From: Gnetum montanum
Taxonomy: Eukaryota; Streptophyta; Gnetopsida; Gnetales; Gnetaceae
Length of the DNA stretch: 64,000 bases
Direction of reading: 5' to 3'
Assembly (NCBI GenBank): GCA_015680685.1
Contig: MNCI01004656.1
Coordinates: 2,086,907 to 2,150,906 of the forward strand
The notes under the pieces were generated by a model. It had not been told where the DNA came from. It was given only the letters and a program-made list of their open reading frames with translations, and ran no database searches. Positions 48,129 to 59,179 of the stretch are shown here, piece by piece. Every line of letters begins with the position of its first letter. The first letter of the stretch is position 1. Position numbers and translations under genes: made by a program.

Positions 48129-48289
48129 AAAAAGATGTTGTTGAAGGTAGTTGGAAAATGGTCAGTAGCTTTTTCTTGGTCATATCCTAAATTCATAGGG
48201 ATTGATCCTAGGATATGGTAGCATCACATCTGCACTGATCCAACCATGAAGCCAAAAAGACAACCATAGAGGTAGTTGAACTCCAAACT

Positions 48290-49030
48290 GAAGCATATTG
48301 TCAAAGAGGAAATTGAACAACTCCTCAAGGTAGAGTTCATTTATCCCATTGCAGATAGTAAGTGGGTTAGTCCACTCATAATTATGCTAAAGAAAGGTGG
48401 CAAGTGGCTGGTCTACATTGATTTTTGAATACTAAATATAGCAATATTCAAAGATCATTTTCCATTGCCATTTGTTGACTAGGTGCTAGACACAATATCT
48501 AGGCATTGCTACTATAGTTTTCTAGATAGTTATAGTGACTATAACCAAATTAAAATTACACTAGAGAACCAAGCTAAAACAACATTCATGAGTTCTTGGG
48601 AGAATTTTTCATATCACAAGATGCTATTTAGTCTATGCAATGCTTCTGCCACATTTTGATTCCTCGTTCTAAGCATTTTTCAATAGTAGATTGGTAGTGC
48701 TTTAGAAGTCTTCATGGATGGCTTCTCCACCTATGGAGCTACATTTAAGCAAGCCTTGGACTACCTTGAGCAAGTACTAAAATGATGTGTTGAGACAAAC
48801 CTGAGGCTCAACTCATAAAAAATTCATCAAATGGTCCAAGAAGACATTATATTGGGGCACAAAATATCACAAGCAAGAATTGAGGTAGACCCTGAGAAAA
48901 TAAGGATCATCCAAGGAATAACCCATAAACAAGAAACTATCAAATATGTTCTATCATTCCTTGGGCATACTGGCTATTAGAGGTGATTCATAGAGAATTT
49001 ATCTAAGATTGCAAAGCTATTGGTGGAACT
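48290..49030 (+). pseudogene. Reverse transcriptase of element D, active site changed
   Basis: KEEIEQLLKVEFIYPIADSK, WVSPLIIMLKKGGKWLVYID, HFPLPFVD, YYSFLDSYSDYNQIKITLEN, then EVFMDGFSTYG. The catalytic FMDD/FIDD block reads FMDG, so the second Asp is Gly. C keeps FIDD. Several single stops. Confidence 0.86.
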
Positions 49031-49129
49031 AACAAAGAAAGATGCTCCCTTTGTCTAGATCATGGAATGTGAAAAAGCATTCGAATAGCTAAAAGAAAAA
49101 CTTGTAGAAACTCCAATCCTATAGGAACT

Positions 49130-49480
49130 GATTGGTCTAGACCATTTCATGTTATGATTGATGCATGAAATTATACCTTAGGAGTCATGCTTATGTAGTT
49201 AGATGACAATAAACATCCATATTACATCCACTACAGTAGCCAAAGCATTGTAAGTACATCACTACAGAGAAATAATTGATGGAAGTGGTGTTTACTCTAG
49301 AGAAGTTCAGACATTATGTGCTTGGATACAAGTTGTTTGTGCACACAGATCACAATGGCATCTACTTCTTGATGAACAAGCCAACAGTAAGCCCCCATGT
49401 GATATGGTGGCTAGTGATCTTGTAGGAATTCAATATTATGATGGTAGATCGAAAGGACACTGAGAATGTGATCACTAATC
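49130..49480 (+). pseudogene. RNase H remnant of element D
   Basis: Only short matches to C RNaseH remain (AKAL-type and REVQTLCAWIQVV in shifted frames, then DGRSKGH). The catalytic block cannot be read cleanly. Confidence 0.55.
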
Positions 49481-49759
49481 ACTAGTGATGGGACAACAAA
49501 GAGGAAGAAAGTCCACTATCTAATATATTTCTTGATTAACACCTCTTTACTAGGGCTATAACTGAAAAATTTCCCAATAAGCCTAAATGATATGATGGCA
49601 TTCTCTTTTCATCTGAGAGATTCCACAAGGTTTGGATCATCAAAAGAAACAAGAATTTATTAACTAGGTAAAACAATTCATAGAGATCAATGAAGACCTC
49701 TATAAGATGTGTGCCAATGGCCTAGTTTATTGGTTTGCCCCTGATGTCAATTAACTACA

Positions 49760-50760
49760 CATTCTCTAGGATGCTCATGAAGGTCCTTGTGGAGGATACT
49801 ATGCTAGGAGATGCATTACCATTAAAATCGTGATGGCAAGATACTATTGGACAACAATCTCTAGGGATGCTCACCATTATGTCTAGTCTTGTGAATGATG
49901 CTAATGAGATGGTGAAATGACTACTTGAATATAGGGACCTCAACAATGGATTCAACCACTAGAATCATTTGACATCTAGGGCATTAACTTAAAGGGTCCC
50001 ATCACACCCATGTCAAATGGAAAGGCATACATCATAGATACTATTGACTATTGTATGGAATGGGTAGAAGTAGTAGCTATCATTGACTGTACATCTTCTA
50101 CTGCTACTCAGTTTGTACAAAAAAATGTTGTAAATAGGTTTGGTGTACCACATGAATTAATTTCTAATAATGGAACTCACTTTATAGGCACTACTTTTCA
50201 AAAGCTCATGCAATGCTTATGGGTTGAACATAAACTCATAACACCTTACTATCCCCAAGATAATGGTTAAGGTTAGGTTACCAATAGGAAAATCATAAGG
50301 ATTCTAACAAGAACTATTAGTAACTATAGGGAAAGACTAGAGCATAAAACTCAATGATGCCTGTTGGGCCTACCACTCAACATGGAAACTTTCTATAGGC
50401 TACTCATCCTATGAGCTTGTGTATGAAAAATTACCAACACTTCCTATTTGATCCAAGCTCTATACACTTTCAACTACTTGCGACCATGACCTTGACTTAA
50501 CTCTAGCCCAAAAAGAAAGGTTAATGAATCTCAAAATACTAGAAGAAAATTGATTGGTAGCCCTACCATCTAATAAGTTTCACAAAGCCGAAAAAAAAAG
50601 CATCATGACATTAAAATCAGAAAATTCAAAGTTTAACCAAGAGATGAGGTTCTTTATTGAAATCCCACTTATGTACCTCAATGAACTATGTTCCAAACAT
50701 TGTGAGAAGGATCTTACATCATTTATGAAACTTTTCATACTAGGGCCATGATGATTTACA
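49760..50760 (+). pseudogene. Integrase of element D
   Basis: DAHEGPCGGYYARRCI, KIVMARYYWTTISRDAHH, then 50010-50270: SNGKAYIIDTIDYCMEWVEV (first Asp kept), CTSSTATQFVQKNVVNRFGV and ELISNNGTHFIGTTFQ, where the second catalytic Asp of the usual SDNG is Asn, and YYPQDNG ending in a stop where the Glu would follow. C-terminal PRDEVLY and TLXEGSYIIYETF near 50640-50730. Confidence 0.84.
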
Positions 50761-50929
50761 AACCTGAGAGCCCAGAGAAAAAAAATAGTTGGTCAACATT
50801 TAACAAATCTAACCTTTCCACAAGCATAAGCTAGATAATACAACAAGAGACTCATCGGATGGACAACCATGCTCCATATTTTGGATCTCCTCCTTTCAAC
50901 TTAGTCATGGGGGAGATGGCCACCCATGT

Positions 50930-52867
50930 TAATCATATAATTAGCTCCTTATTTTTTCATCTTTTTTAATACATTTTTTGTTTTACACATTCTTTATTTT
51001 TCATCTTCTTATTTTCATGTTATTAATCTTTTCTAATTTTTTTTTCACACCATTGTAAGAACCTTTTCTATTTCTTAAATATTTTACACTTTCTTTTATA
51101 TTTTCTTTTATTTATTTTGATGTGATTTTCTAACTTTTGGTTAATAAGTGCTAGGTACAATGGTTATGCATTGCTTGATGGTGATATGTATTATTTTTAT
51201 CATTTGATTATTGATTTCTAGTTTTTGGCTTTGAATTTCATTTTGGATAATTGGGACATGGTTCATTTTCATGCAATAGGTAATGAGTCTACAACATCCA
51301 TCCATCCACAAACTCTATGGTTTATCTTATTTTGGAAACATTCAGTTCCTTTTTCATTAATGAAACTTTAACAAACTTGTGACTTTGGTAGTTTCTATAA
51401 TTGGGAAGGATTCAAAGGTTTGAATAGGGTGTGACTTCAAGGGGATTTAATATTCTTTGTCCCTTTCTATTTGCTTGGATGCATGTGTGTTTTCATGGAT
51501 TTTCTACCATTCCATGTTGATCAATAAAAAGAAGTTGAATAAGTCCTTGCATGGTGGTTCTCATCAGAAAAAAAAATGATGAGAATTCAAAGCACACTAC
51601 TTCAAAAAAATAAATGCATGCATGTTTGCATGGTGTAGTTTCCATTACAAAAAAAATGGTGGGAATTCAAAGCACACCCCTTAGATGAAATGATAGGCTA
51701 CAAGCACTAGTTATGGGACTAGTTCCCTCTAACTAAGGTCCTCTCTCACTTCTTACTTCTTCTCTAAAAAGGAACTATGGTTGTTCTATGGGAGCACTCT
51801 TGTGTCTCAGGGGATGGATTGGTCGAAGAATGGCGATGCAAAGTCACTAAATGTGGTTGGTTTTGGTTTGCACTAAGGATGAATCCTATCATGTTATTTA
51901 ACCATAAAATCCATGAGGTACTTCATGTGACCTTAATAAGGAACTCCATTCCACTCTCTCTCCCATCCATCTATGCTTTCCATATCTCACCTACCTATCA
52001 ATTTCATGTTCTTATTCGATCTCCTGGTTTGATGTGTCAAAATTCTTAGTTAGTTTCTTCTAGGTTTTTGTACTTAACCTTCTGTAACCATTAATCATCC
52101 ATAGAGCCCATGAACTCTTTGGTTTGAAGTTATGCAAGGGCCATGAAAAGCATATTACTTCTTTAGGGAGGACCCACTTATATATCTTTTGATTAGGTTA
52201 GTTAAGTACTTTACCCTTAGACACTCTTACAAGAAAATTCTTTTGTTTATCTCATCAATGAGATTCAATTTTGCACATCTTTATAACATTTTTCAATGAA
52301 CTTTACTTTTTTTGTTGTGAATTCTTACACCCTCTTTAAATATTTTCCTTATGTTGAACATTTTCAAATTTGATGGACCACTTATCTATTTTACCCTATT
52401 TGTTAGCCTTCCTGCTAACACTACTAAAGGAATCAATCTACCACAATTATAACCTAGTCTAGTGTAACCATCAATGAGACAAGGTATTTAACAACTATGT
52501 GTTACACATTACTTACTAATTCAAAAGTCCATTATGATTGTAGTGGGAAGCATGGAGTAGAAGTTGGACTATCATCACCAAGGATGATGTAGCAGCACCT
52601 TATCATGAGGATTGTTCATGATCGAGGGATCTTCTCTTTTGTTCTTTAGCTATCAAGAGGTGTTGGATGTCAGTGTTATCTAGGGTGTTCCCTTCTCTTA
52701 TCATTAACACCAAATTTTGTGAAAACTTATATCTCTATACACTTGGGCACTCAGAGTCTGTCTATTCCATCTAAGTTAGTTTATATGTCAATTAATAATC
52801 CATACCTACATAATATTTTATAAAGAACTCGTTTCTCCTATTTTACACTTGAGGATAAGTTTTTATT
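50930..52867 (+). other. D 3' region between integrase and PPT
   Basis: About 1.94 kb homologous to C 29376-31240. Contains T-rich sequence (50950-51120) and one open frame 51777-52049 (90 codons) with no recognised motif. The position equals that of env-like ORFs in Athila elements, but no env feature is readable. Confidence 0.55.
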
Positions 52868-52882
52868 CAATCATGGGGGTAT
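52868..52882 (+). other. Polypurine tract of element D
   Basis: TCAATCATGGGGGTA borders the TGATGAAAC start of the 3' LTR. Confidence 0.78.
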
Positions 52883-53750
52883 GATGAAACATGTTTTTTA
52901 CTTGTTGTGACATTGGGTATCCAATGTTGAGGCTGCAACGTTAAGTACATGATGTCAGGGTCTTGATGCGACATCAAGTATTTGACATTAGGGTATATAC
53001 ATTGGCTTATAAATATAGCACCTAGGCTTCCAATTTGAATTAGTTTGTAATACTTTTTTGATCACTTTTTAGTCAAAGTAGTAAATCTCTTATAGTTTAT
53101 TTTCTATAAAGTTATAATATGTTTTGAGTGCCAGCAGAAGGAGTCTAAGTGTGTACGGTTCTTTGTTTAAGCACTAATGTACCTAAGTGCAGCAGTGTGA
53201 TGAGAATAAAACCAAACTCTTTTGATAATCATTGCAACACTAAAAATAGATTAATATTTCTTTTAATGCACTTTACTTTTATTCTCTTTACTTTAATGCA
53301 TCTAAAATAAGAAATTTATTTCTAGTAGTTAATGAACACAAGCACGACCACTTTGAGCATACATATAGTACTTTGTAACCCAACAACACTTAACGTTTGG
53401 TAGACAAGTAGCAGTATATGTGTCTAGGAAAGTTGGATGGTTACTTGTGTCAGGATAGCTAGGTAGTAGATGAATTAGATCTTAAATTACTCCACCTTTC
53501 ATTCTTGTTATAGGCAATCAAAATTATAAAACATAAAATAAGAAAAATCATGTACCTCAATTACACTTAAGCCATACCCTTGAACCTCATAAGCATAGTT
53601 GGAAAGACAACAAACATTTTTAATATCAAATTTTATTTCTAAAATAATTAGTGTACTAGAGAACTATAGGTCCATGAAATTCGACCATATCATGAGTAAA
53701 TGCCTTAGTGATTCATATGGTTGGGCATAGGGGCACCTCACCACTCATCA
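52883..53750 (+). repeat. 3' LTR of element D
   Basis: 868 bp, TGATGAAACATG to CCACTCATCA, aligned with 43727-44606. TATA box TATAAATA at 53008-53015. Followed by CTTAG. Confidence 0.92.
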
Positions 53751-54130
53751 CTTAGCTTTCCTCCTTCCTTAGAAACTTGATCGATTAACCTTTGTTTATG
53801 ATGGTTCATAATTTAGAGAACCTTCCTTGGGCATAAATACTAAGGATCTCTCTTGTTTTATTTCTTCATTCATCATTTATGTAGCTATGCTATTTATTCT
53901 AAGAAAAATCATGCCCTAGGCATCTATGCAAGAGTGAAAAATATTTATTCATTGTTATGCCAAGAGACTCATGAATCCCTAGTTTTCATCTTTGGATTTG
54001 TTTTCTCAAATTTGATACTCTCAAATAAGTCTAGTGTTTGTTATTGAAAACTTATAGCATTATGCTTCATTGGTGGATGGTGTCTGGTTCTAGAGATTGA
54101 TACCAACTTTCTACATCTTTGATCAGTATT
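53751..54130 (-). pseudogene. GI gag, part right of D
   Basis: Continues the gag interrupted at 43726. Aligns with C 35990-36360 (CCTCCTTCCTTAGAAACTTG against CTTCTTCCTTAGCAACTTGC; TTGGGCATAAATACTAAGGA against ATGGGCATAAGTCCCAAGGA). Ends where the F LTR begins at 54131. Confidence 0.8.
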
Positions 54131-55003
54131 TGATGAAACATCATATATTGAGAAAATATGTTAATGCATTCCTATCAATGCATCCCTATTAATACATCCT
54201 TGAATATATTTGTGCATATGCATTAATGCTAAGTCATCCAAAGCCTATATATATTCACACACACTTTGCATAGAGGTATCATTTGATCAATAGTGTAGTC
54301 AAAATCTTACAGTTTTCTTCCATAATCTTAGCAAATAGTCAATGAGTGCCCGTAGTATGGATTTGAGTCAATTGTATAAAATCTTATTTGAATGGAATTT
54401 TATTTGGATATATTCTATGAATGATAATAATATTGAGAGTGATTCATATTCGTTACAACACTTTAACCTAGAATAGATTTACCTTCAATTAAATTTACTT
54501 TCTATTTACTTAGTTAATATTTACCTTTTTATGTACATTAATCAATTGAAGAAATGAACACAACCAATTTTGAGCATAAACAGGTGTTTGTTTAGTAATC
54601 CTAGTAGTTTTTTTGTTTGGTTTTCCTACTAGCATAATACTTGGTAATCACAACAATGGTGTGTGAGTTCAAGACATGTATGACAAGCTAGGAATAGATG
54701 TTTATTGACCTTAGGTTAGCTTAGAATTTATCTTCTTGTTATTAGTATATTAATTAAATAATTAATTTTTATGTTTTTATATAGCTTAGCCATAGCTGCA
54801 CAAAATCAATAATCATATGCCTCACTTTGGACTAAACTATACATGATAAAGCTACCACTAGTCCAAGTGAGAAGATAATGATTTGTGATTAATACATAAT
54901 GATCTAAATGTCATACTAGTTCTATCAATGGAATTTAGCTAGATATAACTTAAACACTTGTGATTCGTATAGTTAGGCACAGGTGATGACCCACTACTCA
55001 TCA
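54131..55003 (+). repeat. 5' LTR of element F
   Basis: TGATGAAACATC to CACTACTCATCA, 873 bp. U3 has short tandem units of the AATGCATCCCTATT type (54160-54240). TATA-like CCTATATATATTCAC near 54244. Confidence 0.82.
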
Positions 55004-55004
55004 T

Positions 55005-55023
55005 TGGCACCATTGCAAAGGAT
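55005..55023 (+). other. Primer-binding site of element F (tRNA-Asp type)
   Basis: TGGCACCATTGCAAAGGAT, one base inside the LTR; same decayed tRNA-Asp site as in C and D. Confidence 0.8.
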
Positions 55024-55139
55024 GGTGCTAGTGATATAGATTAGTTATTTTATAAATGATTTCTATAAGATAATTAATGATTTATCTTTTATGAAAAACT
55101 AATATTTTAAGTCTCACACATATTATTAACTAAAAACAT

Positions 55140-56260
55140 GTCTTCTTCACATAGGATTAATAGTCCATTATACAATGAAAACACTTGTAGAGCTAATGAT
55201 AGGATCTATATTAAAGAGAATTGAAGTGAACCACTATAAGAATGGATCTCATAGGCTCATTTTCACTCTTACTATATTCAAAAACTATGTTAAGCTATCA
55301 AAGAAAATCCTAAAGGGGATGGAATAAATCCTAGAATAAGAAGGGCCTCAAGGCCTAGGGCCTCTAGCAAATCTTGAAGAGATAAACCAACTGATCATAG
55401 GGGGAGATATAGGAGCCATGGTGATTCATGTATTTTACCATATTTCTCTACATCGTTATGATCTAGTTTCGATGAATATGAATGTAGGTATAGAGATAGA
55501 TCTTCACTAAAAGGTCAAGATGAAGATAGAAATAGATATCAGAAAGCAAGATATAAAGTATCTAATGGAGCATAAATGAGACTATCACAATCAAACAAAT
55601 AGAAATAAAGATTATCACCATGACATGCTCAATGATGATGAACCCTTATTGGCTACTAGAATCATGATACAGATTAGGGAGATAGTTAGAATGTCCCATA
55701 AGTATTAAAGGGAAATCATCATCAAAAGACACTATAATTATCATCCACAACATCATTTACAAGGCTTCCCTGATACCTATGACTTGAAAAATATTGAAAG
55801 TAAGTGGTAAAAGCTTAAGCTCTTCCCTAGGATACTAATAGAAGAAGCTAAAAGTTATATAGATTATTGGAACAAGATTCAATCCACTAGTAGTCCATAA
55901 TGCTTGATCTCTTCAACGAGAAATACCAACTCTATTCAAGAGAGTCTAATCTATGAAAAAAAATCCAAGGATGGAAGAAAAACAACCATGATTTCCTTGA
56001 TGAAAACTTGGGTAGATACTATTATCTACTACACATATGTCCAAGCCATGTATTTTCTCAAAAATAATAGCTCTGTCACATCATACATGGGCCTTGTAAA
56101 AAACTAAGGAAAACCTTTGGGATCTATGCTTCAGGAAGATTACCAGAAGGAGCACATCAATGCGAGACCATTATTAATGGTATGGAATTGATCTAAAACT
56201 TGGAAAAATAGGTATGATGGTCATCTTAATAACAATTGACATAAGAACCTATTAGTGGAA
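55140..56260 (+). pseudogene. gag remnant of element F
   Basis: Follows C/D gag order in shifted frames. The part near 55600-55650 matches the D block before NMLNITK (gag ACCCTTATTGGCTACTAGAA). Near 55770 it corresponds to the FEGGYN...NHLQ block and near 55900 to the NEKYQ-YSR capsid block. Protease and pol are absent. Confidence 0.6.
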
Positions 56261-56264
56261 ATCG

Positions 56265-56581
56265 ATTCTGATGTTAGCATTAGTTAAGTGTGTGTTATTT
56301 ATTATATCAATTTAGCAATTAAATTACTTTAGTGTTTATTCTTTATTCTTAGGTGACTTATATCATAAAAGAGAAAATGATAAAAATCATATACCTCAGT
56401 TAAACTTAACCATATCTTTGAACTTCAAAAGTGGAACTGGGAAGACAATGATTCCAATGGTTAGTTTCACCTCCTACAACCAGTGCACTTAAAAACCTGA
56501 AGTCTTTAAAATTTGACTAGATCACTGAGATAATGCTAGTGATTCATATGGCTGGGTGTAGGGTATACTTACCACTCATCA
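56265..56581 (+). repeat. Truncated 3' LTR end of F-like element
   Basis: Ends GTGATTCATATGGCTGGG and CCACTCATCA like the last 300 bp of the D and F LTRs. Confidence 0.75.
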
Positions 56582-57695
56582 CATAGCAAAATAAATATAG
56601 ATATAGAAAACTAAATATAGATCTTACTTTTAGGTTCAAACGATCATAAATAATGTATTATAAATGAATATGCTTACAAAGTAGAAAAAGAATGCTAGAA
56701 TTTAAAAGTAACTAAGAGGAAAAATGATAGGAAGTAGTAACAATCCTTGAGATGAAATCAAAAGATCAAGAGTGAATAAAGAGGAGTTATGTTACCCCAG
56801 TTCTTTCATTAATATATGTACATGATGAAGATCTCAACAAAAAGATAGAAACTATTGGAGATGAAAAATTGGCAAACGAGAAAGATTGAATTAGATCCAA
56901 GTAAAATCATTGTGTGTTAGGAAGACAACATGATAGGAATATAATATGCTAGTAGGATGAGAAAAGGACACTAGAAACTTTGATGTGTTGAAAGCACTTA
57001 GAAATCCCAATGCTCGCAAAGACAATTACAAAGAAATTTGTTCTTTTTTGAAAAATAAGTTTTCTTTTTATCTCGAGATCTAGTAGAGGTCAAAACCTTT
57101 CTTGTTTACAAGTATACTCATATTTATATGTTAAAAATTCCTTGTAGATCACAAAGAAATGATGTATTGTGATTCACAGAATCTTCTAGAAGTTTCTAGA
57201 TAGAAAACTGATGTGTGTAGTTATAGCAAATTTTGAAGACCCAACTAGCATAGAGGTGTGACACTAGATATCAAAAGATAATATTGACATTGGAAATTAA
57301 GCACCAAAATTAATTGTAATTGTAAGTCAAGATCGATATACAAAATGATGTTATCCTTCAAAACTAAAATTTAACAAACAATTAGCCCAAAATGACATCA
57401 TAAGTAACATGAGATATTAACTTTAGGAGACGTTGAAGTTGAAGGCTAGGAAGAACATTACTAATGATGTGAAACATTAAGGATGGGGTTTTTGGAGATG
57501 AGTTGAGTTGTAGAAAGCATAAAATGTACCTATAGCTTTGAATTATATGGAAAAAAACTAAGGTAAGTACAACATTATCTCCTCTTGATGAATATTGCTA
57601 AAACTTTTAAGGAGAATCCCTTAAGAAAAGATACAAAATGGTAAATACCTGCAACATCATTTTGAACAAAGTGGAATAATAGGGAAGAAATTCTA
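56582..57695. other. Unassigned AT-rich sequence
   Basis: No protein or LTR recognised. Parts near 57440-57560 (ACATTACTAATGATG, GGATGGGGTTTTTGG) may be an eroded extra unit of the tandem array that follows. Confidence 0.3.
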
Positions 57696-58760
57696 AGATA
57701 TCACTAATACATTTACAATGAAGTACTACACCATAGAAATGGGAAATTGATAAATCCCAAAAACCACATAAAATATATACAAAGGACTGCCTAACTTACT
57801 GAATTCTCTTAATCACACCATGACAAGAGTAAAGTAAAGGCACTCATTTAGCCTCACCACTATAGAGCATGGAAATAGAAAGATAGAAAGATAAATAGAA
57901 TAAAAAAATAGAAAACAATAGAATCATGGAAGAAACATGTTAGGGACATCACCAATACACCAACGATGGGGTGTTATGTCATAGAAAACATAAATAGATC
58001 CCTCAAATCCACCTATTCCTTACCCCATCCATATGAATATCCATGTTCCTCACATCACTATACACTCAATACTTTCTCATATTGTTAAGGTAGAGATACT
58101 TGTTTGGCCTCACTAATGCTAAATATAGAGAGAAATAAGGATAGATAAGGAGAGGATATGAGAGGAGGAAGAGAGAAATATAGTATAAGAGAGTGAAAAT
58201 TATAGCATGCAAAAAGAAAAAGGAAAAAGAAAGGGAAGAAATGAAGATATCACTAATACAATTATCATAAGAATGGTGTTATTCCATATAAATGGGGCAT
58301 ACCTAAGTCCTACAAACTATATGATTGAAAAGGATGCCATATACATATTATTGAAATAGTAACTCCTTCCTGTTCCACTTAATAATACACTCAAGATAGA
58401 GAAGGAGAGGGGATGAGAGGAAGAAGAGAGAAATATAGTATAGGAGAGTAAAAATTATGGCGTGGAAAAAGAAAAAGAAAAAAAGGAAAGAAATGAAGAT
58501 ATCACTAATACACATATCATAAGAATAGTGCTATGCCATATAAATGGGGCATAGATAAGTTGTACACACTATATGGTCATAAAGGATGTCATATACATAT
58601 TATGAAAATAGTAACCCCTTCATGTGCCACTCAATAATACCCTCACATGAAGTAATGAGATATTTAGTTACTCAAAAACCTCATGGATTATGCTGGGTAC
58701 TAGAATAGGATAGATAGAATAGGGAATTATGAAGAAAAAAAGCAATAGAGAGAGTAAAAT
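57696..58760. repeat. Tandem array of ~250-300-bp units
   Basis: The block AGATATCACTAATACA (variants GACATCACCAATACA) begins units at 57696, 57944, 58245 and 58497, spacings 248, 301 and 252 bp. Each unit repeats the same order: (A/T)TATCATAAGAATGGTGTTA-like, CCATATAAATGGGGCATA, an ACATATTAT block, CACTCAATAATAC, then an A/G-rich GAGGAAGAGAGAAATATAG part and a GAAAAAGAAAG part. The last two copies are most alike. No coding frame. Confidence 0.82.
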
Positions 58761-59179
58761 AAGAGATACCTAGGAGGCTTAGTGAATGAAGTAATACAAA
58801 TAAAAAATGGTCTAAAGAAAACATGTTATCTTGATGTAGTATAGAAAAATTGATGTAGATTAAACTATTCCTCAAATAATGCATACTTAGCCTTAAATAT
58901 TCAACAAATTCAACATTGTGACACAATAATTGGCTACATGTAGTAGCACTTTAAAAAGATTCTATTAAAATGATCTAGAAATTAACATTTTTCCTATTAG
59001 ACAGAATGTAGGCATCATTCTATAAAGACGGAACTACCAGAAAAGGATCCTACTAGTTGGGAGAGAACATAGTATCTATAGAGTTTAATAAATGATAAAG
59101 GAGCTAATTTCCTTTATAACTTTGGTTTTGATATGCTTATAATGAACATGTTTCATAAGTTACACTTGTGTGGAGTACA
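58761..59179. other. Unassigned sequence before the H LTR
   Basis: Contains a purine-rich tail of the array; the beginning of the H LTR may lie here but cannot be delimited. Confidence 0.3.

Larger units (their letters stand above)
43727..53750 (+). mobile_element. Element D: Tat/Athila-like gypsy inserted in GI gag
   Basis: A 10.0-kb plus-strand element with LTRs 43727-44606 (880 bp) and 52883-53750 (868 bp), perfect CTTAG target duplication, tRNA-Asp-type PBS, gag, protease, RT, RNaseH remnant, integrase, ~1.9-kb 3' region and PPT. It splits the gag of the minus-strand GI element, so it is younger than GI. Related to C in every domain but with a different U3 array. Protease, RT and integrase each have a catalytic residue replaced. 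Confidence 0.92.
26620..54130 (-). mobile_element. Composite element GI: gag-protease plus novel 3' ORF, split by C and D
   Basis: Minus-strand sequence outside the two nested elements: gag (54130-53751 and 43726-43250), protease (42680-42180), a pre-RT linker (to about 41640), a novel decayed ORF (about 41000-38545 and 28412-27540), a PPT-like tract and a 3' LTR (26620-27494). Removing C and D leaves about 7.4 kb. RT, RNaseH and integrase are not recognisable anywhere in it. The 5' LTR is not seen; it would lie above 54130. Unity of the gag-PR part and the ORF part is inferred from strand and order. They could instead be two adjacent minus-strand relics. Confidence 0.55.
54131..56581 (+). 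mobile_element. Element F: collapsed Tat/Athila-like element
   Basis: 5' LTR 54131-55003, PBS, gag remnant, then directly the end of an LTR (about 56265-56581) with no pol between. Flanking pentamers differ (GTATT left, CATAG right) and the GI gag does not resume on the right. The simplest reading is that a deletion or unequal recombination with another copy removed pol and the outer flank. Confidence 0.7.

Noticed and set aside
26615-54130. GTATT before the GI 3' LTR (26615-26619) and before the F 5' LTR (54126-54130) as one target duplication
   Set aside because: The two LTRs are on opposite strands and belong to different elements. The right-hand GTATT lies inside GI gag, so the match is most likely chance.
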